A stretch of 12,583 nt of DNA from Thiobacillus denitrificans (GCA_002343685.1 DDRS01000023.1:1-12583); one strand, 5' to 3'; shown: positions 1 through 7,033, counted from the first letter of the stretch. Notes: generated by a model from the sequence alone, not told the origin. Program-made: numbers and translations.

Positions 1-3000
1 GGTCTGCTGCTGGGTCTGTTGCTGATTGTTGCTCATGGTGGATTTCTCCTGTGGTTGCGGTTGCAGTTGTGGCCCGGCCTGCTGCTGGATTGCAGCCAGA
101 TAGTTGCCTTGCCACTTCTCATACTTGGCGTCGAAGTCCTCGCGGGCCTTCGTCCAAGCCGATTCCCGGAACTCGACCGCTCGCGGGTCGTCGCTCCAGA
201 GGAATTCACGTTTCGCCTCAACGGCGGTGCCGATTTCGGCGTGTGCTCTATCCCATGACTTTTGGCGTGTGCCCACAAGCAAGCCTCTTGTCGGGCGCTC
301 GCCGTGCTGCGCAAGGTGGCCCGCCTCCAGTTCTTGCCGCAGGTCGCGCAGGTGGTTGCCGATGGCGGACGCCTCCACGCTTTCACGGTCTTGCAGGGTT
401 GGCTGCGGTGCCCTGAGTGCCCGGTCGATTTCCTCCCGCGTCATGCGCGGCACTGGCGGCTGCTCCCGCTCTGGCTGGGCGGCCTGTTCCGGCTTCGGCG
501 CTGCCGTGGCCTGCTGCGGCTGCGGGCGTGCTTCCTGCTGCTGGCTCTCGCCCGCCTTGGCGCGGATGCGGGCCAGCAGCTCGTCCTTGGTGAGTTCGGG
601 CTGCTGCGCTCGCTCCTGCGCCTGCTGCGCGGGCTGCTTGGTGGCGTCGTGGGATGGGTTGCCAGACGATGCAGCAAGCCCTTGCAGTTGCTTCCAGTCC
701 GGGCGCTCGCGGGCGGCGTCCAGCGTCGTGCCCTTCTGGTGGCTCTGGTTCATCTGCCGCGCCACGGCAGCGGCGGATTTGTACTTGCCCGCGTCGATGT
801 AAAGCCGGGTTTCCTGACGGCTGCGCGACATGGAAACGTAGGACAGTTCCCGGTCGTGCATCTTGCCGGTGAGGACATAGGCACGATCCACGGTGACGCC
901 CTGCGCCTTATGCACCGTGGTTGCATAGCCGTGGTCTAGGCGGTCGTAATCGCGGGTGCTGAACGTCGCCAGCTTGCCGTCATCGCCACGCACCGAAAGC
1001 CGGTGGTGCTCGCCGTCGCGCTCGACGTTCTCCACGGTGCCGAGCTGGCCGTTTTTGACGCCCACGCGCTTGTCGTTTTTCAGGAATACAAGGCGGTCGC
1101 CCTTGGCGAATTCGCGCTCGCCCTGATCCGTCCTGACTCGCTCGCCCTGCTCGATCTCGCCCGCCTTGACGCGCTCGCCTCGGGCCAGCTCGTTGAGGTC
1201 GCGGACATCCTTGCGGGTGCCTGCCAGCATGATCGAACTGCGGCCATCGTCGGTGCGCTGGCTGTTCCAGTCGCCGACAAGCCGCTTTTTCGTGTCGTCG
1301 GCATCGGTGCCCACGCCCACAAGGCCGCGCTGCGCGTAGGCGGCAATGGCCTTTCCGGCGTCGCCGTCTGCGAACGAATGGACGGCATCCCGCGCCCACT
1401 CGTCGCGCTGCCGGTAGATGGTGGAGAGCTTCGCCGCGCCGAGTTCGTCTTTCAGCGCCTTGAACGCCCCGCCCGCTTGGATCGGTTGCAGTTGGCGGTC
1501 GTCGCCAATCATCACCAGCTTGGCCCCGGCCTTGCCCGCGTGCTCGACCAGGCGCGAGGTCAGATTGCTGGAAAGCATCCCCGCCTCGTCGATGCAGAGG
1601 ATGGTTTTCGGGGTCAGCTTGTCGCGCCCGTTATCCAGCGCCATCAGCAGGGAATGCACGGTTTGCGACTTGATGCCCGCGCCCTGTTGCAGACCGTCAG
1701 CAGCCTTGCCTGCGAGGGCTGCGCCGCGCACCTGATAGCCCGCCTCCTGCCATGCCTCGCTGGCGGCCTTCATCATGGTGGATTTGCCGGTTCCGGCCAT
1801 GCCCTCGACCAGCGAAACGCCATCCTTGCCGCTCATGTGATGCAGGGCGGCGGCCTGTTCGTCGGACAGGCCGTTTTTCTTGGCGTGATGATCGAGGCGG
1901 GCGGAATCGACCGGGTGCTGCCCCTCGCCACGGCGGGCGGTCGATTGATCGACCATGCGCCGCTCCATGTCCTGCATTTGGCGCGTGGTCATGCGGACGT
2001 TGCCCCGGTCGTCGGTGCCCAGCAGAACCACGTCATCCCGCCCGATGCACTGCGCCACAGTCTCGTGAAGTTGATCGCCCAGCCGCTCGTCAGACTGCTT
2101 GCAGATTTCCCGGTACAGGTCGCGGTCGGTAAAGGTGGATTGCTGATCGGTCAGACGGTCAAGCACCGACGTTGCCAGATCGGCCCGTTCCGCGTGCCGG
2201 GCGTTGCCCTCTTTGATCGCCCGGTTCAGGTCGCCGACTTGGGTCTGCTCGCCCTTGCGTTCCAGCGCGGCGGCGGCATGGCCCATGTGCTTGGTCGGCT
2301 CTCCAACCTGTGCCGCCAGTTCGTACTGGCCGCGCTCGATCAACAGCGCCCGCGTGTCGTCCTTGCTGCGGGTGGTATAGAGCTTGTCGATTCCGCGCTC
2401 GTTGAGCTTGTCCTGCACCTTGGATTCCCAGCGTGGCCGCGTCCAGTTCGCGGCCTGCTCGGTGCCGTCGAAACGGGCGGCGGTCGGGTCAAGCGCACGC
2501 GCCTTGTTCCCGAATCCCTGCTCGTTCAGTTCCTTGGTGGTCAGCAGGTAATGGACGTGCCAATTGCCGTTATGGCGGCGGCCTGTTTCCGGGTCGGTGA
2601 CATGGAACTGGCCGGGGTTCTGTTCGAGGTCGCGGTCGGTGACGGTGCGCGGCTCGTGGATCGACACCTGCACGCCTACGCCGTAGCGTTCCGCCAGTTC
2701 CGCGCCGAACTCCAGCGCAAGCTGCTTGCGGTCGTCGGCGGACAGCTCCCACGGCAGATCGGTTTCGATTTCGCGGGCCACGGTGGAGTCGCCGCGCTTG
2801 TGCGCTTTCTCGTTCGCGTTCCAGAAAGCGGCTTGCCCTTCGCCCCGTTCGTTCGGGTCGGTGGATCGGCTCATGTCGGCCATGCGTTGCAGGTCGGCGT
2901 GCGCCTTCTCCGGCACGATGATTTCGCTGTGCTCCACCCCGCCTTTGCGGGTGTAGTCGAACACCTCCCCGGTGCGCTCATCGGTGATGCAGACGCCAGC

Positions 3001-3096
3001 GCGATAGGCAGCCGCAGCGGTGGAGCTTCGCCCCTCGCTGCGTGCCAACCCTGCTTTGTGAGCGCACCGGCCTTGCTGCACCACCACTGAAAACAT
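1..3096 (-). CDS. traA: MOBQ-family relaxase with C-terminal helicase (Ti TraA-like), 3' end beyond window
   Basis: This conjugative relaxase should nick the oriT that lies just upstream, stay bound to the 5' end and unwind the plasmid. The frame is open for 1,032 codons and leaves the window without a stop. Numbering is from the ATG at 3096. The MobA/MobL nuclease domain spans about residues 20-230, with candidate catalytic Tyr31 in STAAAAYRAG and a metal-binding HVH (H180, H182) in NGNWHVHYLL. A superfamily I helicase follows: Walker A GMAGTGKST with K438, Walker B CIDEAG with D503/E504, and a late motif VHKAQG with H729. The tail is Gln-rich. The start is uncertain: GGAGG directly abuts the ATG at 3096, whereas GTG codons at 3087, 3084 and 3081 are better spaced from it. 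The residues before GRSST do not resemble the usual MAIYH-type beginning of the family. The long + strand frame over 1003-3090 is its antisense shadow. Confidence 0.93.
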   Translation of the reverse strand, partial: MFSVVVQQGRCAHKAGLARSEGRSSTAAAAYRAGVCITDERTGEVFDYTRKGGVEHSEIIVPEKAHADLQRMADMSRSTDPNERGEGQAAFWNANEKAHKRGDSTVAREIETDLPWELSADDRKQLALEFGAELAERYGVGVQVSIHEPRTVTDRDLEQNPGQFHVTDPETGRRHNGNWHVHYLLTTKELNEQGFGNKARALDPTAARFDGTEQAANWTRPRWESKVQDKLNERGIDKLYTTRSKDDTRALLIERGQYELAAQVGEPTKHMGHAAAALERKGEQTQVGDLNRAIKEGNARHAERADLATSVLDRLTDQQSTFTDRDLYREICKQSDERLGDQLHETVAQCIGRDDVVLLGTDDRGNVRMTTRQMQDMERRMVDQSTARRGEGQHPVDSARLDHHAKKNGLSDEQAAALHHMSGKDGVSLVEGMAGTGKSTMMKAASEAWQEAGYQVRGAALAGKAADGLQQGAGIKSQTVHSLLMALDNGRDKLTPKTILCIDEAGMLSSNLTSRLVEHAGKAGAKLVMIGDDRQLQPIQAGGAFKALKDELGAAKLSTIYRQRDEWARDAVHSFADGDAGKAIAAYAQRGLVGVGTDADDTKKRLVGDWNSQRTDDGRSSIMLAGTRKDVRDLNELARGERVKAGEIEQGERVRTDQGEREFAKGDRLVFLKNDKRVGVKNGQLGTVENVERDGEHHRLSVRGDDGKLATFSTRDYDRLDHGYATTVHKAQGVTVDRAYVLTGKMHDRELSYVSMSRSRQETRLYIDAGKYKSAAAVARQMNQSHQKGTTLDAARERPDWKQLQGLAASSGNPSHDATKQPAQQAQERAQQPELTKDELLARIRAKAGESQQQEARPQPQQATAAPKPEQAAQPEREQPPVPRMTREEIDRALRAPQPTLQDRESVEASAIGNHLRDLRQELEAGHLAQHGERPTRGLLVGTRQKSWDRAHAEIGTAVEAKREFLWSDDPRAVEFRESAWTKAREDFDAKYEKWQGNYLAAIQQQAGPQLQPQPQEKSTMSNNQQQTQQQT

Positions 3097-3108
3097 CCTC
3101 CATTCAAA

Positions 3109-3128
3109 GCCCGCCAATCAGGGCGGGC
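3109..3128 (-). promoter_or_regulatory. Hairpin in the relaxase leader
   Basis: The arms GCCCGCC and GGCGGGC are perfect 7-bp complements around a 6-nt loop. They sit 13 bp upstream of the relaxase ATG and just before its GGAGG. In the leftward transcript this would be a stable stem close to the ribosome-binding site and could damp relaxase translation. There is no U run, so it is not a standard terminator. The regulatory role is inferred. Confidence 0.35.
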
Positions 3129-3175
3129 GCTGTTGGGCGCATCGCGCCAGAAGCCCGCGGCAGGCGGCCCCCGGC

Positions 3176-3217
3176 AGGGCGCACGCAATCCCGCAGGGAT
3201 TGCACTAAGTGCGCCCT
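3176..3217 (+). other. oriT: Origin of transfer (oriT), MOBQ/IncQ-Ti type, with nic core
   Basis: A perfect inverted repeat, GCAATCCC (3185-3192) and GGGATTGC (3196-3203), is separated by 3 nt and followed 2 nt later by TAAGTGCGCCCT (3206-3217). This core matches the conserved nic region of IncQ (RSF1010/R1162) and Ti-type oriTs as I recall it. By analogy nicking falls after the G at 3211 on the + strand. A second inverted repeat, AGGGCGCA (3176-3183) and TGCGCCCT (3210-3217), encloses the inner one, so the nick site lies in its right arm. The location between a divergent MOBQ relaxase and the traD-like/coupling-protein genes is the Ti-plasmid layout. With the inner repeat 5' of nic, the traD/coupling-protein side should enter the recipient first and the relaxase gene last. 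Confidence 0.88.
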
Positions 3218-3240
3218 TCGCTCTCGCTCGGGAAACCGCC

Positions 3241-3480
3241 GCACCACCACCGCCCTGCCAACTGCCACGCCTCAATGCTACCCAAAAATCCAAAAAACAG
3301 AAACCAAAAAACCGCCATTTACTAGGCTGACAACACCACAACAGCCAAACACCAACAACCCCAAGCCCACGCAAACAGCAGCCCAAAACCGCCAAAAAAC
3401 CCACAGCAATTAAGGCAGCCACGGCAACAGCACGAAATCCACGCCTACCAGCCCTTGCAACACGCCAGCTCAAGCACCGC
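3241..3480 (+). other. A/C-rich non-coding tract downstream of nic
   Basis: By hand count about 189 of 240 bases on the + strand are A or C (near 79%), in a region where neighbouring genes use all four bases evenly. Runs such as CCAAAAAACAG and CCAAAAAACCC recur. No frame here has a convincing ribosome site or family resemblance, so the tract is taken as non-coding. It begins about 30 bp after nic and would be the first part of the transferred strand. Because A and C do not pair with each other, that single strand should have little secondary structure. Confidence 0.6.
3324..3334 (+). repeat. 11-bp direct repeat TAGGCTGACAA, copy 1
   Basis: This is an exact copy of the sequence at 3521-3531, 197 bp away in the same intergenic region. 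It interrupts the A/C-rich tract and is the most G/T-rich spot within it. It may be a binding site for an oriT accessory protein or a repressor. No function is proven from sequence. Confidence 0.4.
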
Positions 3481-3515
3481 CTGAATGCCTTATTTTGTCG
3501 CCCTAATTTTTGCTA

Positions 3516-3544
3516 TTGCGTAGGCTGACAATCAAGGGCACAAT
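3516..3544 (+). promoter_or_regulatory. Weak candidate promoter for the traD-like/coupling-protein operon
   Basis: TTGCGT (3516-3521) and CACAAT (3539-3544) are 17 bp apart, and the expected transcript start near 3551 precedes AGGAG at 3567. Both boxes are only moderate matches to the sigma70 consensus. The second TAGGCTGACAA copy lies across the left part of the spacer, where a bound protein would block polymerase. The call is tentative. Confidence 0.25.
3521..3531 (+). repeat. 11-bp direct repeat TAGGCTGACAA, copy 2
   Basis: This is identical to 3324-3334 and lies about 50 bp upstream of the traD-like start, overlapping the candidate promoter. The position suggests an operator or accessory-protein site, but that is inference only. 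Confidence 0.4.
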
Positions 3545-3581
3545 TCGGCCATCTACAACCCGACACAGGAGCGCAAACCAG

Positions 3582-3920
3582 ATGGCAAGAAAGACGATTG
3601 ACGAACGACTGGCCGAAGCTGAGCAGCGGCTAAAGCAGATCAAGGAGCAGGCGCGAAAGCAGAAAGCCCGCGAACAGGCCGCAGCCAAAAAACGCGAGAG
3701 ACAGGAAGACACGAACCGAAAAATCCGCCTCGGCGGCTTGGTCGTGCTCGCCCAACTGGCAGACGCAGACAAAGGCTTTTTGCTGGGTGCGCTGCTCGAT
3801 GCCGCGCAGCGCCAACAGGATCAGCAGTACGCCGCCCGCTGCAAGGCGATGGGTGACGCACTGCTCAATCAGCAAGCCAACGAAAACCGCCATTCGGCGG
3901 CAGCACAAACGCAGGGGTAA
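3582..3920 (+). CDS. traD: TraD-like oriT accessory (relaxosome) protein, 112 aa
   Basis: This is probably a small DNA-binding partner of the relaxase that helps open or mark oriT. The first half is a highly charged helix rich in Lys, Arg, Glu and Gln (about residues 1-45). It is followed by DTNRKIRLGGLVVLAQL (about 43-59), which resembles the RKI-LGGLV signature of the Ti-plasmid TraD family. The second half is another Gln/Ala-rich helix, and there is no membrane segment or enzyme motif. The ATG at 3582 is chosen because AGGAG lies 10 nt upstream; an in-frame ATG at 3510 would add 24 residues across the candidate promoter and has no such site. The coupling-protein gene begins 6 bp after the stop, so the two are almost certainly co-transcribed. 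Family assignment rests on the short signature and gene order. Confidence 0.75.
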   Translation: MARKTIDERLAEAEQRLKQIKEQARKQKAREQAAAKKRERQEDTNRKIRLGGLVVLAQLADADKGFLLGALLDAAQRQQDQQYAARCKAMGDALLNQQANENRHSAAAQTQG

Positions 3921-3926
3921 GCCGCG

Positions 3927-5678
3927 ATGACAACTTTCAAGATCGACACCGCCACGCGAGGCGGTAAAGCATGGTTCAACCGCTGGATCATTCAGCGCAT
4001 GGCACTGTTCGGCCTGTTCGGCTGGCTGGGTGTCACGCTGTCCAGCATCTGGTGGTTCTTCCCGTGGCAGTGGAGCACGCTGTTCTCTGGCGGTCGGTTT
4101 GCCTATGCCTTCTGGTGGTCGGTGCCGCTTGCGGTAGTCGGGGGCTATCTGGCCGTCTATGCCCAGCTCAAACTGCAAGGGCGCAGCGAACACCAAGAAG
4201 CCGAACAGGCCGCCGCCGCGAACGCGAAAACGCCCGAAGAGGAAGCCATCGAACGGGCCGAATACCTGGCTGCACGCCGGGCCGGTTTCACTGGCTTGGA
4301 GATTGGCACCAGCACGGGCGAACTGCTGGAACGCCGGGGCCACAAAGGCGGCCTGCCCAGCGGCACGCCGGTTGTGCTCTCGCCCGAGGATTGCGCGAAA
4401 AACATCATCGCGTTCGGCGGCATCGGCAGCGGCAAGACAAGCCGCTTTATCAACCCGCTGATGCTGCAACTGATGGAGCAGAACGCGGGCGCTCTGATAC
4501 TCGACATCAAGACGGACTTCCAGCGCGAAGTGGCCGCCATCACTGCCCACGTTGGCCGCGAATACAAGACAGTCGGCGACGGCGGAATGACGCTCAACCT
4601 GCTGCGCGGAACCACGCCGGAACTCGCCGCCTCGTTCTTGAAAAGCTGCTTTCTGGCGCAGGGCACGGGTGACAGCCAAATTTGGGCCGATTTGGCGACT
4701 GAGCACTGCCGCAATTGCCTGACGCTAATCAAGCTCACAGGCAGCGATTACAGCCTCGCGGGCCTGTACGACATCGCCGTCGATGACAAAGCCCGGAAGG
4801 CGCTGATCGAACAGGCCGAAGCGGCATTCGATGACATGAGCGACCGCGACCAGCGGCTGCAAATGGCAGTCTCGCGGTACTTCACGACATGGGACGGCTA
4901 CGACGACCGCCAGAAGAGCAGTGTCATGGTGAACGTCAATTCTGTGCTGACGCCGTTCTCGCACCCTGATCTGGTCGATGCGTTCAGCACGGGCAGCGAA
5001 CAGGGCGAAGCCGACCTGACCGAACTCATCAACGATGGCGCGGTGTTCCTCGTCAATCTGCCGCAGACCAAGTTCGGCAAGGAAGGGGCGCGTTACGCCT
5101 ACCTGCTTATCAAGCTGCGCTTCTTCAACATGATGCGCGAGCGCCGCACCCGTGATGACTGGAACCAGACCCGGCCCGTGGCCTTCGTCTGCGACGAATA
5201 CCAGTCCATCGTGGATAGCGTTTCCGACACCGACTTCTGGGACAAGTCGCGGTCATCCAAGACCATCGGCATCGTGTCCATGCAGGGCGTCGCTTCGCTG
5301 ACTCAGGCGCTCAACGGCAACCACAAAGCCGCCGAAGCCATCCTGCAAAACTTCCGGCAGCGGGTGGTGTTCCGCACCGAGGACGAGGCCACGCTGCGGC
5401 ACGTCCAGCACCTGCTCGGCCAGATCGACGTGGTGCTCACGTCCAGCGGCGAGAGCTACAGCGAAAGCGTGTCTTGGACTGGCCTCGGCATGGGAGGCCG
5501 CCAGCCCACCCAATCGCAATCCATCAGCGAGAGCGAAAACGCCTCCATGACGCGGCAAGACCTGTTCAGCGCGAACGACATGCGGGCGCTGTCGGCGGAC
5601 TACTGCCTGCTGATCGGCAACATCGGGGATCGGGCAGCAGACGAAGTGCTGCAAGTCGCCCCGCTCTACATCAACTGA
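3927..5678 (+). CDS. Type IV coupling protein (VirD4/TraG/TraD class), 583 aa
   Basis: This inner-membrane ATPase would link the relaxosome at oriT to a type IV secretion channel and drive DNA export. Two hydrophobic segments near the N-terminus (about 25-46 and 57-81) form the membrane anchor. The cytoplasmic ATPase follows, with Walker A GGIGSGKT (164-171, Lys170) and Walker B VAFVCDEY (Asp423-Glu424). The stretch after Walker B (KSRSSKTIGIVSMQGVASL) has the layout of the TraD/TraG nucleotide-binding core. The C-terminus is short, without the long relaxase-recognition tail of F TraD, giving a compact protein. AGGGG ends 9 nt before the ATG and overlaps the stop region of the upstream gene, consistent with one transcript. 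Which VirD4 subfamily it belongs to cannot be settled by eye, so no symbol is given. No secretion-channel genes lie in the window, so it may use a channel encoded elsewhere on the element or on a helper. Confidence 0.9.
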   Translation: MTTFKIDTATRGGKAWFNRWIIQRMALFGLFGWLGVTLSSIWWFFPWQWSTLFSGGRFAYAFWWSVPLAVVGGYLAVYAQLKLQGRSEHQEAEQAAAANAKTPEEEAIERAEYLAARRAGFTGLEIGTSTGELLERRGHKGGLPSGTPVVLSPEDCAKNIIAFGGIGSGKTSRFINPLMLQLMEQNAGALILDIKTDFQREVAAITAHVGREYKTVGDGGMTLNLLRGTTPELAASFLKSCFLAQGTGDSQIWADLATEHCRNCLTLIKLTGSDYSLAGLYDIAVDDKARKALIEQAEAAFDDMSDRDQRLQMAVSRYFTTWDGYDDRQKSSVMVNVNSVLTPFSHPDLVDAFSTGSEQGEADLTELINDGAVFLVNLPQTKFGKEGARYAYLLIKLRFFNMMRERRTRDDWNQTRPVAFVCDEYQSIVDSVSDTDFWDKSRSSKTIGIVSMQGVASLTQALNGNHKAAEAILQNFRQRVVFRTEDEATLRHVQHLLGQIDVVLTSSGESYSESVSWTGLGMGGRQPTQSQSISESENASMTRQDLFSANDMRALSADYCLLIGNIGDRAADEVLQVAPLYIN

Positions 5679-5688
5679 GGGGGCAATC

Positions 5689-6072
5689 ATGGCTTGGAAC
5701 AAATCCGCAAACCTTCACGTTCCCGAGTGGCTGGCCGTGCGAATGCTCGGCCTGCGGGAATCACTGCAACACATTGGCCTGTTCCTCGCGGGCGGCCTTG
5801 TCACCGGCTTCCTGTGGGGGAGCCTCTACGGCTGGATCAATTACGACACCTACAACGCGCAGAAGGTGCAGCACGAGATCGGCCAGCGCGGCAAGGCGGC
5901 CGGCGCTGCCGCCGTTTCCCAGCTCTGCCGGGAAATGCCGGGGCATCTGTCCTGCGGCGACAACCTCAAGCGGCTATGCAAGGCCACGCCTGACGCGGCG
6001 GCCTGCGGTGACTACCGCTCCTGCATCGCCAACCCGGCACAGCCGAAGTGCGCCCAATTCAAGGACTGGTGA
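5689..6072 (+). CDS. Unrecognised bitopic membrane protein with six-cysteine exported domain, 127 aa
   Basis: I do not recognise a family. A basic N-terminal stretch is followed by one hydrophobic segment (about 28-50), which predicts the N-terminus in the cytoplasm and the C-terminus in the periplasm. The exported half has six cysteines (80, 89, 97, 106, 112, 121) spaced 9, 8, 9, 6 and 9 residues apart, an even number that suggests three disulfides. The ATG lies 10 bp after the coupling-protein stop and is preceded by a GAGGGGG ribosome site, so it belongs to the same operon. Context suggests a job in mating, such as helping the coupling protein or excluding other plasmids, but the sequence does not show this. 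A strong ribosome site and tight spacing support it as a real gene. Confidence 0.75.
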   Translation: MAWNKSANLHVPEWLAVRMLGLRESLQHIGLFLAGGLVTGFLWGSLYGWINYDTYNAQKVQHEIGQRGKAAGAAAVSQLCREMPGHLSCGDNLKRLCKATPDAAACGDYRSCIANPAQPKCAQFKDW

Positions 6073-6153
6073 GAGGCACGGGCAACAGACCCATAAAAGC
6101 CTCAACTGAAAGGTAAATCAAACTTTCTTAATATTACTTTGGAGTAAAACGAA

Positions 6154-6666
6154 ATGAAAAAACTGCTTTTCCCCGTTCTGGCCGCTGCACTGATGACTGG
6201 CTGCGCTGGCCTCCCCATCCCCACCGACAAGGCGACATTCCAGAGCGTTACCGACAAGGTGCAGGGTATCCGCGACTTCGAGGCCGAAGGGCCGGGCGTG
6301 CGCGTCCAGTGGGCACAGTCGCCCCAGCATCTGCTCGCCATCCGTGACGGCAGCGCCCGCTACACGCACGCGGCGTTCGAGTTCCGCTCGGTCAAGGGCG
6401 GCGACCCCTTCATCGAGCGCGTGAAGCTAGGCGACTACGCGGATCGCTCGGCCCACTATGCCGTCCTGCACCTGCGCACCATCGGCCAGCACGACATCAA
6501 CGGGCAAAGCTGCACCAAGCTGGATTGCATCTATCTGTTCCCCGGCGAGTATCAGGTGCGCGTGGTGATGTTTGATGGCAAAGCCCCGAAGGCCCATGTC
6601 CGGGTGGGCACGGTCAAGGTCGATACCGACCGGGTTGTGGCCCGGCAGGAAGCCAAGCGCGGATAA
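6154..6666 (+). CDS. Predicted outer-membrane lipoprotein, 170 aa, function unknown
   Basis: The N-terminus is a classic lipoprotein signal: MKK, a hydrophobic core and a lipobox LMTGC with the lipidated Cys17. The residue after it is Ala, not Asp, so sorting to the outer membrane is expected. Two further cysteines (120 and 125) could form a disulfide in the periplasmic domain. I recognise no catalytic motif. The body reads as mixed beta structure, with alternating hydrophobic residues in HYAVLHLRTI and YQVRVVMFDG. GGAG lies 9 nt before the ATG. An 81-bp AT-rich leader (6073-6153) separates it from the transfer operon and may hold its own promoter, although no good box pair is visible. Lipoproteins beside transfer genes are often entry-exclusion or channel parts; that role is only a guess. 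Confidence 0.8.
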   Translation: MKKLLFPVLAAALMTGCAGLPIPTDKATFQSVTDKVQGIRDFEAEGPGVRVQWAQSPQHLLAIRDGSARYTHAAFEFRSVKGGDPFIERVKLGDYADRSAHYAVLHLRTIGQHDINGQSCTKLDCIYLFPGEYQVRVVMFDGKAPKAHVRVGTVKVDTDRVVARQEAKRG

Positions 6667-6673
6667 CCCAACA

Positions 6674-6694
6674 AGGGCGGCCAATGGCCGCCCT
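6674..6694 (+). terminator. GC-rich hairpin after the lipoprotein gene, possible attenuator
   Basis: AGGGCGGCC and GGCCGCCCT are perfect 9-bp arms around the 3-nt loop AAT, starting 7 bp after the lipoprotein stop. There is no T run afterwards, so it is at best a partial or Rho-assisted terminator or an RNA-stabilising stem. The next small gene begins 20 bp later and may be reached by read-through. Confidence 0.45.
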
Positions 6695-6714
6695 GCTCAC
6701 ATGGAGGGCTGAAC

Positions 6715-6837
6715 ATGGACACACTGCATCAACTGGCCTTTGCCGCCACCGCGTATGCCGTCCCGGCAGCCTTCTTTGCCGCCGTGGGCGCTGGCATGAT
6801 CTACGGCATCATCCGGCCCGCTGGGCCTTCTCGATAA
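6715..6837 (+). CDS. Small one-pass membrane protein, 40 aa, unknown
   Basis: This short frame starts at an ATG with GGAGG at 6703-6707, seven nt upstream, and ends in TAA at 6835-6837. Most of the protein is one hydrophobic segment (about residues 6-33, rich in Ala, Phe, Gly and Ile). Its acidic N-terminus and Arg-containing C-terminus suggest the tail lies in the cytoplasm. It follows the lipoprotein gene and its hairpin. Its 3' end overlaps the 3' end of the opposite-strand 74-aa gene by 29 bp. The good ribosome site and clean membrane profile argue for a real gene, but at this length chance is possible. Confidence 0.5.
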   Translation: MDTLHQLAFAATAYAVPAAFFAAVGAGMIYGIIRPAGPSR

Positions 6838-7033
6838 CGGCAGCCACCACGGCTGCCGCTTCGTTTTCGGCGGCCTCTCTCGCCCACCATGCAGGCCGGG
6901 CGGCTGCGGATGACAGCGCCCCAACCGCCCACAATGCAAGCTCCTGATCGCCCAGGCTGGCCGCCTGCACGAATACCGCGCCAAGCTGCCGCAGTTCGTC
7001 GTGCAGGGCTTGAAACTCGGCGGCGGTCGGCAT
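6809..7033 (-). CDS. Small Ala-rich protein translationally coupled to kfrA, 74 aa
   Basis: The ATG at 7033 shares one base with the kfrA stop in TGATG, a typical arrangement for translational coupling. The product is mostly helical and Ala-rich (SSAAARPAWWAREAAENEAA), with no membrane segment, signal or motif I can name. IncP-1 plasmids carry kfrB and kfrC after kfrA, but I see no convincing likeness. The same frame is open upstream to 7309, but that part overlaps kfrA and has the Arg/Gly-rich look of a shadow frame. The gene may produce a partner of KfrA in similar amounts. Confidence 0.6.
   Translation of the reverse strand: MPTAAEFQALHDELRQLGAVFVQAASLGDQELALWAVGALSSAAARPAWWAREAAENEAAAVVAAVIEKAQRAG

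Noticed and set aside
104..939. Several + strand frames at the left edge
   Set aside because: They overlap the relaxase C-terminal region in antisense and have Arg/Cys/Leu-rich compositions typical of shadow frames.
1003..3090. Long + strand open frame of 695 codons
   Set aside because: It is exactly antisense to the relaxase, whose frame shows relaxase and helicase motifs. The + translation has no recognisable domain and reflects high GC at third positions.
3340..3420. G-quadruplex on the minus strand of the A/C-rich tract
   Set aside because: There are only a few GGG runs and the intervening loops are long, so a stable quadruplex is not convincing.
3630..4706. 358-codon minus-strand frame
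   Set aside because: It is antisense to the TraD-like and coupling-protein genes, with no domain or ribosome-site support.
6129..6134. TAATAT as a -10 box for the lipoprotein gene
   Set aside because: The predicted transcript start would fall on the ribosome site itself, and no matching -35 box is visible.
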